DNA of 64,000 bases, taken from NCBI GenBank assembly GCA_012862575.1, contig BLSF01000076.1:62001-126000 (forward strand). The letters run 5' to 3'. Positions 30,114-40,359 of the stretch are shown piece after piece. Position numbers and translations under genes: made by a program. Numbering within the stretch: position 1 is the stretch's first letter; each line of letters starts with the position of its first letter. Below the pieces are notes generated by a model. The model saw only the letters and a list, made by a program, of their open reading frames with translations, searched no databases and was not told the DNA's origin. This stretch comes from Parietichytrium sp. I65-24A. Its lineage: Eukaryota > Sar > Bigyra > Thraustochytrida > Thraustochytriidae.

Positions 30114-31142
30114 TCACCTTCGCCAGCGAGCGAGATCCCTCTCCATAGTGCTCAGTTTGTCTGCCAGCACTTTATTCGCGAATCGCTGTTCTTTTAGCAG
30201 CAGGTCCTTCTCATTGACAGCCTCTAGCAGAGAGTTTGCGAGTGCACGGAGTTGCGAGGCTTGGGCTTGAGCAGCGGCCACTTTGCTGTTTTCGATTTTC
30301 AGCGAACCTTTCAAGGAACCGAATGACTCAATGAAAGAGTTCCGCTTGCGCTGCAGCTTCTCGGAGATCGACTCAGGGACCTGCATTTGCTGCGACGGAG
30401 CCTTGTTCTCGTCGCTAGGTTGCTTGTTCATTTCGCCGCCGTGGGTTGGTGACGGTGACTCTTCGACACCGTGCTCACCAATCTTAAGACTAGGTGCACC
30501 TCCTCGCGCACTCTGGCGGAGGTCGAGGTATTGAGATTGAGCCTTGACCCGCAGCGAAGCATTCTCCAACACCAGGTCGGCCTTTTCGGCTTCCCGACTC
30601 GCAAGGCGTGACTGAAGTTGCTCGTGGGAGGCCAGGATCTCTTCCACCTGCTTGATGGTCACCACTCCGGCGATGTGCACAAGTCTTTCGAGGTCCTTTG
30701 CCAGGCTCTCCGCGTTTGCATGAACGGCATCGCGGCTCGCGTGGATCGCTTTGCACTCGACTTCAAGCTGCTTAGCCTTCGCCTCACTCTCGATGCGCAG
30801 GTCCTCCTTCTGCTTGATGGTCCCTTGCAGTCGAAAACACTCCCTCTCCCGCTCTCTGGCAGCATTTTCCAGCTCCCTGGCGCGAGCCGTGCTCGATACT
30901 AGCGCGCTTTCCATCGCCTCCATCTCCTTCTTGGCTCTCGCAAACTCCGCGCGCTCGGCGACAAACTCCGTGCGCAGCGCTTTCATCTCCTCGTTCGCCG
31001 TGTCTTGCAACGCTTTCGAACGCTCCAACTTCTCGCGCAGCTCCGCATTCTCGCGCCGAAGCTCGCCTATCTCGCGCAATGCTTCTTCCATTGTTGTGCC
31101 AATCTCTCCAAATGCGCCTTCCTCTTCCGCCTCCTGCTCCAT
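30114..31142 (-). CDS. Coiled-coil protein, unknown
   Basis: One exon, 342 residues from the first ATG at 31142. Residues about 15-225 are a near continuous coiled coil (EIGELRRENAELREKLERSK and following), rich in Glu, Arg, Ala and Leu. A disordered segment follows (about 230-275, PSPTHGGEMNKQPS). The C-terminal part (about 275-340) is a second helical region with a basic start (EKLQRKRNSFIESFGSLKGSLK). It is probably a structural or adaptor protein; no family recognised. Upstream, an 8-bp tandem repeat keeps the frame open for about 30 more codons, but no ATG lies there, so translation is placed after it. Confidence 0.75.
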   Translation of the reverse strand: MEQEAEEEGAFGEIGTTMEEALREIGELRRENAELREKLERSKALQDTANEEMKALRTEFVAERAEFARAKKEMEAMESALVSSTARARELENAARERERECFRLQGTIKQKEDLRIESEAKAKQLEVECKAIHASRDAVHANAESLAKDLERLVHIAGVVTIKQVEEILASHEQLQSRLASREAEKADLVLENASLRVKAQSQYLDLRQSARGGAPSLKIGEHGVEESPSPTHGGEMNKQPSDENKAPSQQMQVPESISEKLQRKRNSFIESFGSLKGSLKIENSKVAAAQAQASQLRALANSLLEAVNEKDLLLKEQRFANKVLADKLSTMERDLARWRR

Positions 31143-32599
31143 TCTCCTCAGCTCTGACTCTCTGACTTTCTGACTTTCTGACTTTCTGACTTTCTGACTT
31201 TCTGACTTTCTGACTTTCTGACTTTCTGACTTGGCCCCTCTCACAACAATCCCACTCGGATCCGCTCAGACTTTGCTGCTGCTGCTGCTACGCGTGCGTC
31301 GCTACTGATTTCAGTAGGCACTGCGTAGTGCGAGGACCCTTCGGCAGTTTCCCTTTGTACCTCTCGCTCTAACGGCGTGCAGTCTCGTACGCCACTTTGT
31401 CTAGCACTCTTTAGGCTCCTGGTAGGACCTGTCTGGAAGTGTGCGAGAGAGTGAAGGTTAGAGTTGTTGCTGGAAATGTATTAGTGGTACCGGTGAGTAG
31501 TGGCGGTGGATACTGGATACGACAGCGCTAAGGGTAGGACTCGACTCCTATGATTTTGTGTAAAGGTGAAGGGATCGGAATTATGGGAGCGATTAAGGGA
31601 AACTGTAGTGGTGGGTGGAGTCGGAGGTTTCGTGGGATGTATGTTTGGGGATTGCTGAATTCTGTTCTGAATTAATGTAGTCTGAAAATTCTTTGAGCTG
31701 ACAGTGATTTATAGTGATACTGAACTGTTGCGACCATTCTCGTTCTCATTCACATGCACATTCTCATTCAATTGAACAACGATCATTGGAAAGAATTAAT
31801 GCTTGTTGGCTAATTCCTTTTCGATTGTTGAGAATGAGAAACAAATTGTAATTATTTATTTTGCAATTCATTGTGCGACACAATGGAAATTTGAAGTGGA
31901 GGGAACAACTTGCACAGTCCGCCACGCGAGCAGGAGCGTGGCCTGTCACGGTTGGCGGGTCGTCAAACGTTGAACCATGAAAGTGCTACATACTGAGAGT
32001 ACAGTCAGTACGAGACGTCCTGAAGTGAGGAGCCAAAGCACAGCCAGGTCTTTCGTGCGATGTCGGCGAGAGTGGACGCAGGCTTGCAGGAAACAGGATC
32101 GATCCGGTAGACTACTGACAGTGGCTAAAATTGGTGCGCTGGATGGTGGCGAAATAGGCGAAACCGCCATGGGCATAACTGCCGCGCTGAATTCGCTGAA
32201 TAGTGTGACACAATTGAACCGTTCGGCAAGTTTGGTTGCAGAATAGCACAATTTTAAAGAGAAGCAGCCTTTCATTGAACATTATTGAACAGATAAACTC
32301 AAAGAGTATTGCCTTCGTCCTATTTCTTTTTGTTGAACCTTCGTCAGTGGGATGGAATCGGCCCTGAAGCTCGAGCGTCACTGCAGATGCGTAGGGTCTA
32401 CAATAGATGCTTTTGCTAACAAGTGAATGTATAACGATTTGATTATGTTCTGTGGACTACTATTCCCTGGGTGCGTCGAAGCAACTCAAAAGATCAGATC
32501 GGGTGGGTTCAAAACAAGGGGTTGCAAGATCTATCGATACATAAGAAAGGTAAAGAGCGCTTGGGCTGGCGAGAACACGCTGCTTCTCGGAGAGCATAT
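31143..32599. other. Intergenic region
   Basis: Contains the 8-bp array next to the coiled-coil gene start, a GCT run (31272-31288), a TAG/CTA-rich part (about 31370-31560) and AT-rich sequence to 32300. No gene is supported. Confidence 0.55.
31162..31232. repeat. 8-bp tandem repeat (CTGACTTT) about nine copies
   Basis: Near perfect units beginning 20 bp upstream of the coiled-coil gene start codon. Because 8 is not a multiple of 3, changes in copy number would shift any frame read through it. Confidence 0.95.
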
Positions 32600-34021
32600 T
32601 CATGCGGAAGGCCCAAGGTTCCCCTCTCGATCATGGAGCGAGAGCTTGTAGACTGGCAGAGATGCGGACCTGGCTTTCCGAATTTCCGTTGACGAGAGAT
32701 CTAGCCGGAACTCAGACTCTGTGAGAAAATGGAAGACGTGCAAAAGTCCTTGAGGTACCCTATCTCTCATGTGTGAAAATTCGCGAAAAGTTCCTTCTTC
32801 GACGCGACCAGCAACAATGAAATTGCATCCCAGCGAGTTGAGCTCTGCAAGAGCCGCGCACATGTCCGAGTAGCTATTGTTGTAATATTTTGTGTTGATG
32901 ATTCGAACGGCAGTGTCGTATCCGATGCCGAATGTGCATCCTTTGAAGAGACGGGCCTTGTCAATGAATTTCGTCGCGCGAGTGACTACAACAGGCCAAG
33001 GGCCAAGCTCGTGCTCAATCTTGTTCGCAAATTGCCCGACGCGCTCGTCAAGCTCAGATATAGAAACCTCCCCCTTGTCAGCGTTATGCACTGCAATCTC
33101 AAACGCACACACCACAGCGCGGCTGTCGTTCTGGGCACGGGCAACTTCTTTTGCCTTGTTTATCGTCGCCTCTGCTAATTTCTCGTGACCTTCGTGCAGT
33201 GGGTTGAAGGACCCACTTAACATGACAAAGTGAATATTCCTGCGCAGCTCAGGAACCGAAAGAGCCGGAAGATGGACTTGTCCGTACACGCCAGGCTCCA
33301 CCTCCTCGGTGCGAGGCCAAAACCACGCATGCTGGATCGAGCTGTGGTCTGCAAAGTTGTCGAGCACCTGTTGCCTGCTATTGAACGGCTGACAGAGCAC
33401 TTTGGAAGAAAAGTCGATCACCTCCTCCAACTCTTCCGGTTTCTGCCAAGGGTCCTTTGATGAGAGATATTTGTCTGCAATGGCCTTGATTACCAGTCTG
33501 CTTGCGATCAGGTCCTGGTCTGTCCGGCTGCTTTGGCCCTTGTGAAACCTTAGTGCGAACACAGAACGAAAGCCGTCAGAGCAATCTAGTGACACAAAGC
33601 AACGGTCTTCTCCCTTGCGCTCTCTGGACGTTGCAAGAGCGCCAGCATATCCAATTCCAACCACAGGCATCTTTGCAGCTACATCGACACCGACCTCCCT
33701 ACACATGAGCGTAAAGGCCTTCACCCTTGCCCTCTTGGCCAACTCGATGCTCGCTGCTTCTGACGAAAAGACGGTCGGGGGTGTGGCGTCCTCTCCAAGG
33801 TATTCCACCACCGCCTCCCGGTGGTAAGGCAATGCAATGTCTAGCACCATGGACGACGCTCCGGGAGTGCCCAGCAGCCAAGCGGCTGCCTGTGCTGCAC
33901 CTCCCGTTGCACAGAACGCAAGTCGCGGTCTCGCGCTGTCTGGCAGCTCAATCAGCCTGCGCACTACTTCGGTGGCATCTTCCGCCAGTCTGCTGCGAGC
34001 CAGCTGCGCAACGCTTCGCAT
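32600..34021 (-). CDS. CinA-like domain fused to NMNAT-type nucleotidylyltransferase
   Basis: One exon, 473 residues from the ATG at 34021. The C-terminal half (about 260-450) is a cytidylyl/adenylyltransferase fold with SGSFNPLHEGH (HxGH at 276-279) and SSTEIRKA (about 438-445), the nucleotide-binding signatures of nicotinate/nicotinamide mononucleotide adenylyltransferases. The N-terminal half (about 15-190) resembles the CinA/PncC nicotinamide-mononucleotide amidase fold (LAFCATGGAAQAAAWLLGTPGAS, then GIGYAGALATSR). The same two-domain order occurs in plant proteins of the nucleotidylyl transferase superfamily. It may belong to NAD synthesis or salvage, which is inference. The bacterial amidase motif ESCTGG reads FCATGG here, so the first domain may not be a working amidase. 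No signal or targeting peptide is evident. Confidence 0.8.
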   Translation of the reverse strand: MRSVAQLARSRLAEDATEVVRRLIELPDSARPRLAFCATGGAAQAAAWLLGTPGASSMVLDIALPYHREAVVEYLGEDATPPTVFSSEAASIELAKRARVKAFTLMCREVGVDVAAKMPVVGIGYAGALATSRERKGEDRCFVSLDCSDGFRSVFALRFHKGQSSRTDQDLIASRLVIKAIADKYLSSKDPWQKPEELEEVIDFSSKVLCQPFNSRQQVLDNFADHSSIQHAWFWPRTEEVEPGVYGQVHLPALSVPELRRNIHFVMLSGSFNPLHEGHEKLAEATINKAKEVARAQNDSRAVVCAFEIAVHNADKGEVSISELDERVGQFANKIEHELGPWPVVVTRATKFIDKARLFKGCTFGIGYDTAVRIINTKYYNNSYSDMCAALAELNSLGCNFIVAGRVEEGTFREFSHMRDRVPQGLLHVFHFLTESEFRLDLSSTEIRKARSASLPVYKLSLHDREGNLGPSA

Positions 34022-34867
34022 CTTTGCTTGCGTGGGCGGACAGACTGACAACACAACCAAGGATCCGTCCGATCCAGCTCCCCTGCTTCGCTTCGCAGAG
34101 CGTTCGTTTTGTCTCCACCTGGTCCTGGGAGATTGCACTTGCCGCCGCAGGAGATTCAGATGGGTCACAGATTGATGATTGCCGACCTCTCCGCTCCGCA
34201 CAGTCTATCGCACAGTCTACATACCGTGCGTGTTTCACTCATCCCAGCTCTCCCGTCTCCTCATACTCTACTCGAGTATTGTACTCTCGCTTTCAGCTTG
34301 CCTATGCTACAGTACTATTAATAGGTACAGTAGAATGGATCTTCACTAAAATCCGAGTCTTATCAAAACTTATCAATCAAACGAGTTGCAAAATCAGTAT
34401 TGATTCCACCTTTCACAAGCCCAATAAATTAGTATTCGCCTTTTCGAGCGATGCGAGCGTGATCAATTTGATAGGTAAGAGTATTTATTCTCTGGTCCTC
34501 TCGTCTAGACTGGTACTGTTGGGGAAAAAAGAATTGAGCTTAGTGAGTGCAATAGTTGAATTCGTGCGTAGAGTGTGCGAATGGAATGAGCAGTAAGAAA
34601 TTTCTCATGGTTGTTGTGGAAATGAACTTGTGAGAAAGAGCGCTTGGACGAGTTGCACCTCTGTGCGAACAGTCCACAAGCAAGTGCTGCAATCTGCTGG
34701 CACAGTTCATTGTGCGGAAGGTTTTGACCACAGGTAAAAGAGGGTGGTCGAGGAATTGTTAGAGTTTTTAATGAAGTCTGCTTATAATGCTCCGGAGGGT
34801 GTTTGACCTGAGACGGAATGGTTGGGACGCATGAGAAACCATGCGAGATTTGGCCTGACCATATTCT

Positions 34868-34940
34868 ACGTGCATGCACCCCACCTTCCGATAGGGTTTG
34901 TTTACGCTCTCACTTCGTGGCTTCACTTTTGACGTGCATG
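34868..34940. mobile_element. Copy A of a 52-55 bp dispersed element with 9-bp target duplication
   Basis: Element body 34877-34931 begins CACCCCACC and ends GGCTTCACTTTTG. ACGTGCATG occurs exactly on both sides (34868-34876 and 34932-34940). The first 52 bp are identical, in reverse orientation, to copy B at 41738-41791. The ends are not inverted repeats and nothing is encoded. A non-autonomous mobile element of unknown class fits best. Confidence 0.75.
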
Positions 34941-36430
34941 GCTGTCTTTTTGTCGGCAACGCTTTCTCTCTACATCTCTCTACGTTTGCAGTCATTGAAA
35001 AAGCGAAGAGAATTCACATGACTTCTTGTGAGCGAGTTTTGTCCACCGGTCGAAGTGATCAGGCCTGGTCTCATCACATCACCTTGTGTAATGTTGTGCA
35101 CGTTCCGATTGTCGGAAGGATTGTATGGGAGATGGCTAACCTTTGTCGAGTGTACCGAGGCGTCGGTTGCGTCTTTGTGCATCACGTGAGTTTCGGACAA
35201 AATCGGCGCAAACATAGCGCTGGGTTGATTGGCATCTGGTCGCATGCGCCGCGTGTTATAGGGTCTACCAGACTCAAATTATTACGGTCTGCCGGCTCCA
35301 AGTCAACGTTCGATTTCAAGAACACAGTTTGGCCATGTTTGGCCTGCCAACGAAATTAAATTTACCGTGACCGTCCCAACCAAAACGTTCAAATTTGTGT
35401 GTACACGTACTGCAGTGTTAGTACACACTTGCGGAGGACTATCCTGAAACTAGAGGCTAGTTTAGTCTTCCGGTAGCGCTAAGAGCGAGTGTCTGGAAAC
35501 AGAAATGGATTGCGCTGAAACCTCAACCAACCTCATCCACTGAAGCACAGAAAGCTCGGCGGTTTCGTATCATTGGAGCGGCTGCCTCGGGATTCATTTA
35601 AAGTAGTAAGCTTGGCGAGCATGAAATTCGAAACCCATTGCACATTGTGAACGCAGCTGAGCAGCTGCCTATTGCTGCCTCTTCCGAAACCCGGCCACAG
35701 GCTCTTCTTATACATATCTACCCATGCACGTAGTCCATTTTCGATGCAAGAGAGTTTTAGCTTGAGACAAGCGATTCGTTACACTAGTATCCATCTACTG
35801 ATAGGAACCGACATAGGGTTGGTTACCTCGTGGAACCAGCTTCATTTGGTTCTGACGAAATATTGCCGCGGAAATGATCTTCAAGCTGAAAATCGGCGCG
35901 CCTAGGTATTTAAATTGTCGAAAAGAAGCAGAAACCATACAGGATTGAACTCGAACGTGGCAATCAAAGCGAAAAAGTAAAGGAGAAAGAGTCCATAGAC
36001 CAAACAGTTCACCAAGAATAGCACAGACTGCAAATCACGCCGCAACGGAGTGAGTAAGAATGGACAACAAGGATCCAACGCGCTGCCATGAGGATCTTGC
36101 TTCACTCACTCCAGCTCCAGGTTGATGGTGTGGTTTTGGAAGGAAACAAGCATCACCTCGTCAGTTGATCTCTACACCCGACCCGAACGAGGTCGAGTGC
36201 TCTGCAATTGCGTGCGTTTAAAAAAGAGATCGTTGCTCCCTCGTTACGGTCACTTCATTCTCTCTGCCTTCACACCACCTCGCCCTCATTTCCCGCTGCC
36301 CAAGCCAACCAGCCAACGTTCAAAACAGGTCCATTTAACTACAATTTCAACGCCCAACAAACATGCATAGCCACTCTTTCACCGAGAGCACGACTTTTCG
36401 CTTCCCATCCGCATCATACAGACTCAATTA

Positions 36431-36546
36431 AGTGAATCCACGAACTGCAGCGTAAACAAACCGTATCGGAAGTTGTGGCGCATTCATTTCTGCATTCAAC
36501 TCACCACAAACTGCAGCGTGAACAAACTCTATCGAAAGGTGTGGTG
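36431..36546. repeat. Copies C and D, diverged relatives of the 52-bp element
   Basis: C (36431-36480) and D (36502-36546) lie head to tail, about 21 bp apart. Both share the core GCGTRAACAAAC..TATCG with copies A and B, but have CTGCAG where A/B have AGTGAGAG. D ends in CACCACA/TGTGGTG inverted repeats. No flanking duplication is clear. Confidence 0.65.
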
Positions 36547-36983
36547 ATGATAAAGTGGATGATGCTTCACTCAAATCCACATTCTCCTTGACGTTTCTGC
36601 GGAACCCATTTCAGACAACTCCTATCCCACGGCGTAGCCGGACCCAGTAAAGTACGCCTTGGCTATTCAAAAATGCTAAGCAAATTCAAAACCTCGTTTG
36701 TCCTCTTTGTTGTCTTTGTTGTCTGTGAACTCTGTGAACTGTGAATGAAAACAGATCCGCAGACAAGTTATAATAGAAAGCATTGAGAGTGGGAAAAAAG
36801 GTAGAGCGAGCAAAGTGTCCTCGTCGCGCATCTCCGCGTCGTTTGTTGTTGTTTAAAACGCCTAAAGCCTCGCGGGCTCGCTTCGCTGTTTGGAACGTGT
36901 CGTGGTCACACGCGATTCCATTCGCTGCCCAATCAATCGCACAATCACGGATCCGCACCAGTTGGGTGGGCTACATCGTTCAA

Positions 36984-37015
36984 CTCTCCAGCTCTCCAAC
37001 TCTCCAACTCTCCAG
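36984..37015. repeat. 8-bp tandem repeat (CTCTCCAA) four copies
   Basis: Units CTCTCCAR, ending about 165 bp upstream of the GCP3 start codon. Confidence 0.9.
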
Positions 37016-37178
37016 CTGCTCGAGTCCCTAACGCTCCGCTGTCTGCTGCGCCAGCGGTCCTCGAGGCAGAGAACCCGCCTGTCTGTCAATGTAGTTTGGC
37101 GCACAGAGTTGCAGACATTGTTGTGATCATCGCATTCTCATTTCCGAACGTGGCATCTTGGTACCTTGGGATCTTGGG

Positions 37179-39971
37179 ATGGCGAGCGAGGAAGCGCGGT
37201 CCGCGGAGCTCGTGGACCTTCTGGTCCGGCAGCTGTCGCACGCGAGCGTTGGGGATGCCGCGCGGTGGGACCTGTTTCGGTACGCGTCGCGAATCCTCTC
37301 TGCGCAACTGGCGGGAAATAGCTCTGTGAGAATTGGGACTGCCCGTGACGATGTGGACGCGCGAACGCTAGCGGAAGAGCTGTTCCGCGTCGTGCGGCGA
37401 GCAGGGTCGGCGAGCAGGCAGCAATGTGATGAGCTGGTGATGCTGTTGCTGCGGAAAGGCAGGCTCAAGCGACCGGCCGCGGTGGTGAGGCTGCTGTGCG
37501 AGCTGAGTGGGTCCAACAACGAAATGGATGACCCGCGATTCGCAGGTCTCGCGGGCGTGAATGCGGGGGTGGGCAAAACTGCGGGGATAGTGCCAGCGAT
37601 GGAGGAGCGCGGGGACGCGAGGACTGGGGCGCTACTGGAGAAGATGGTCCGCGGCGGAGGGCGAGAGTCGCGGTGGGTGGAGAGCGCAGATGTGTCCGGC
37701 GGCGTGGACGCCAGGTTGGCGCGGCTGCCGGAGGTCAAGGCCAAGCTGGCGGCCGCCGCGCAGGTGGAGGCGCAGCTCGTGCGCGACGTACTTTTTGCGC
37801 TGCAGGGAATCGACGGGCACCTGGTGCGATTTAGCGCAACGAATGGCGCAAACGGAGGGTACGTGGTGTCGCCGATCAAAGCCATTTCCGGCGGGATGCG
37901 GAGGCTGGCCAAGCGGCTGTGCGAGGTGGGCTGGCTGTACCGCAGGGTTGCCGAGTTTGTCTCGAGCACGATTGATCGCGAGGATAGAGGGCTAGTGTTT
38001 CAGAGCTTTTCAAGCGCGTTGCAGGGTGAGCTGACGGACTACTTTCGACTCATCGCAGTCCTGGAGGCTCAGCTAGACAGCCATTTATTTGAAACCCCGG
38101 AGTCGAACGCCGCCGACGAACCAGCGGTTCCGAAGCTGAACTTGACTCTCCGCCAGCTCGCCGTTTGGTGCCAAGAGCCACTCAGGAGGCTTCAGCTGAT
38201 GGCGGAGATGGCAGACAGTGTCGAAGGACTCGTGGGCGGGGCACTAGTCTCGGTCGTGCACGCACACTCGATGCATGGCGACCCGTTCGTGTCAGCGTTC
38301 TCGGAGTCCATCCTGCACTATGTCACTGCGCCAATCTTTGAGAGCATTCGACTTTGGGTGGTGTACGGAGAGCTGGACGATCCCTGCAGCGAGTTCTTTG
38401 TGTCCTCGGATGAATCCGTTGCAAAGGAGCGCATCTGGTTTGACAAGTACAAACTTCGCTCCTCAATGATTCCGAGCTTTATTGAGAGGGGGCTGGCAAA
38501 GAAGATACTACTCATTGGGAAGTCCATCAATTTCATCAGGGACTGTTGCACCCGCGACGGAAACGAGCAGCTCGCGCTCAGTCACAATGGAGGAGCAAAC
38601 GAGGAAGGGGCAGCAATATTGGAGACTCTTGATGACGAGTTCGCTCTACTGCAGTCGTCGTCCTCCAGTATTCTTGGCCGCTCCTCCGACCCAACGGAAA
38701 CGTCCCCGAGCCGGCACGTCGTCGACATTGACTCTGATCAGAGCACGGACAGACGCACGACCATTCTGTTGCGAACAATCAGCAAGGCTGCGCAATCTAC
38801 CAACAAGCGTTTGCTTAGCATACTATTTGATCAGTACCATTTGATGCGCCATTGCCGTGGGCTCAAGCAGTACATTCTGTTGGGCCAGGGAGACATGATC
38901 CAGTACTTGATGGATCTCCTGAGCCCGCACCTCAGTCTCCCTGCCGGTCAAGTGTACAGGCATACGCTCGCAGCGCAGCTAGAAACAGCGGTACGGGCCT
39001 CCAACTCTCATTCGGCTTCCGACGAAATCTTCAATCACCTTGACGTCAAGTTGCTCCAACCATCCCCGGGCGACAGCGGGTGGGATATCTTTGTTCTTGA
39101 CTACTCGCTGTCGACGCCTCTCAACTGCGTCATAACGTCTGATGCCATGAATAAATACTATGAAATATTCACCTTCCTGTGGAGGCTCAAGCGGGTAGAG
39201 TACTCGTTATCGTGTGCGTGGAAGCAGGAAATGACGACAGAGCACGTGGTACGAGAGCTAACGGTGGTCCGGGGCACGCTTCACAAATTTCACGTTCTTC
39301 GCAATGAGATGATACACTTCATCTCTAACTTGCATAGCTACATCATGTTTGAAGTTTTGGAGACTTCCTGGGAAACGTTGGTGCGGGATTTGGAAGCTGC
39401 GACAGACCTGGACGAGGTGGTGCAAGCGCACGACAATTATTTGCGCCAGATTATGCAAAAGTCCCTGATTGGCGACCCGGAGATGCTCGATGGGGAAATG
39501 GGTATCTCCCCGGCAGCGGCCGCAGGGCACTCCCCGGCTGGATTCAATCGTGGGGAGTCTTTCGAGCCGGACGCCCACTCTCTTCGCCAAGGAATGCAGA
39601 ACCTCTTTGACCTTGTGCTGCGATTTTGCAATGTGCAGAAGCGCCTATACACGTCCGTGTTAGAGCAAGTTCACAAGCTACAGCGCACAAGGTTTAACAT
39701 CATTGAGCGAACTAGGAATAAGAAGTGGGGCATTGATGAGGCAAGAGAGCACGGGGATGAGGCGGGAGCTTTTGCTGATCCCGAAGAGATCCACGATGCG
39801 GAGAAGGCGATCGCGGACGAGTACAACAGACACGCCGTGGTGATTGCCAATGAGTATAGATCTTCCTTTCGCGAGTTCCTCGACAGCCTGCGGCCCACTG
39901 CGTCGGAGAATCTCAAGTTCCTGCGATTTAGGCTGGATTTCAATCTCTTCTACGAAAATAATGCGCAATAA
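37179..39971 (+). CDS. GCP3: Gamma-tubulin complex component 3 (GCP3/Spc98 family)
   Basis: One exon, 930 residues from the ATG at 37179 (MASEEARSAELVDLL). GCP3 forms, with GCP2 and gamma-tubulin, the small complex that templates microtubule nucleation at centrosomes or nuclear-envelope sites. The N-terminal about 170 residues are the less conserved segment. The first GRIP domain (about 185-500) shows LFALQGIDG, YRRVAEFV, ELTDYFRLIAVLEAQL and DPFVSAFSESILHYVTAPIFESIRLWVVYGELDDP...EFFV. The second (about 545-925) shows YILLGQGDMIQYLMDLL (564-580), FLWRLKRVEYSL and the terminal FLRFRLDFN. The GELDDPxxEFFV and GQGD blocks point to GCP2/3, and the total length and long N-terminus favour GCP3. A low-complexity insert lies near 490-520. 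Confidence 0.93.
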   Translation: MASEEARSAELVDLLVRQLSHASVGDAARWDLFRYASRILSAQLAGNSSVRIGTARDDVDARTLAEELFRVVRRAGSASRQQCDELVMLLLRKGRLKRPAAVVRLLCELSGSNNEMDDPRFAGLAGVNAGVGKTAGIVPAMEERGDARTGALLEKMVRGGGRESRWVESADVSGGVDARLARLPEVKAKLAAAAQVEAQLVRDVLFALQGIDGHLVRFSATNGANGGYVVSPIKAISGGMRRLAKRLCEVGWLYRRVAEFVSSTIDREDRGLVFQSFSSALQGELTDYFRLIAVLEAQLDSHLFETPESNAADEPAVPKLNLTLRQLAVWCQEPLRRLQLMAEMADSVEGLVGGALVSVVHAHSMHGDPFVSAFSESILHYVTAPIFESIRLWVVYGELDDPCSEFFVSSDESVAKERIWFDKYKLRSSMIPSFIERGLAKKILLIGKSINFIRDCCTRDGNEQLALSHNGGANEEGAAILETLDDEFALLQSSSSSILGRSSDPTETSPSRHVVDIDSDQSTDRRTTILLRTISKAAQSTNKRLLSILFDQYHLMRHCRGLKQYILLGQGDMIQYLMDLLSPHLSLPAGQVYRHTLAAQLETAVRASNSHSASDEIFNHLDVKLLQPSPGDSGWDIFVLDYSLSTPLNCVITSDAMNKYYEIFTFLWRLKRVEYSLSCAWKQEMTTEHVVRELTVVRGTLHKFHVLRNEMIHFISNLHSYIMFEVLETSWETLVRDLEAATDLDEVVQAHDNYLRQIMQKSLIGDPEMLDGEMGISPAAAAGHSPAGFNRGESFEPDAHSLRQGMQNLFDLVLRFCNVQKRLYTSVLEQVHKLQRTRFNIIERTRNKKWGIDEAREHGDEAGAFADPEEIHDAEKAIADEYNRHAVVIANEYRSSFREFLDSLRPTASENLKFLRFRLDFNLFYENNAQ

Positions 39972-40359
39972 AGGCTCACGGCCGATTCTCTACTCTGTTT
40001 GGCTTGTTCCTGTGCATTGGTGCGTGGTCTTCGAGACTGACCTGCGCAGCCCAAAAGAGTTTAAAACAAAAGTTCTTCTTCTGCAATCCCTTTAAAATAC
40101 CAACTTAAGCTGACACAACACGAGAGATTCGCATCTACAATAAAGAACTTTACACTTCGAACGATCGACAGACTTTGGAAAATGTTTATTGACTGTAAAC
40201 GTCTGTGTACTCTCGCTCAAAACAGTCCATGGAATTTACATTTGCGTAGTTTAGTATTTACAAGCGCTTCCAAGGCAAACGGCAGACTCTACATTCCTTT
40301 TATAAAATATTCGCGTGAAATCTTCACCTCCCCGGATTCCACTCGAGCTCGATGAAAAG
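39972..40359. other. Intergenic region between convergent genes
   Basis: 388 bp between the GCP3 stop and the ankyrin gene stop. It contains an AATAAAG-like string at about 40139 that could be a polyadenylation signal. No gene seen. Confidence 0.6.

Larger units (their letters stand above)
34022..37178. other. Intergenic region with short mobile repeats
   Basis: About 3.2 kb between divergent genes with no supported protein. It holds the short element copy A (34877-34931), older copies C and D (36431-36546) and CTCTCCAA units (36984-37015) near the GCP3 start. An open frame at 34898-35359 begins inside copy A and looks fortuitous. Confidence 0.6.

Noticed and set aside
34898-35359. 153-codon frame on the plus strand
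   Set aside because: It starts inside the 52-bp element and the same peptide start (MFTLSLRGFT) recurs at copy B, so it comes from the repeat.
37158-37178. Seven extra codons before the GCP3 start
   Set aside because: They begin with TTG. The ATG at 37179 is used instead.
37127-37969. 280-codon open frame antisense to GCP3
   Set aside because: Ser/Thr/Ala/Pro-rich shadow of the GC-rich GCP3 coding strand, with no domain.
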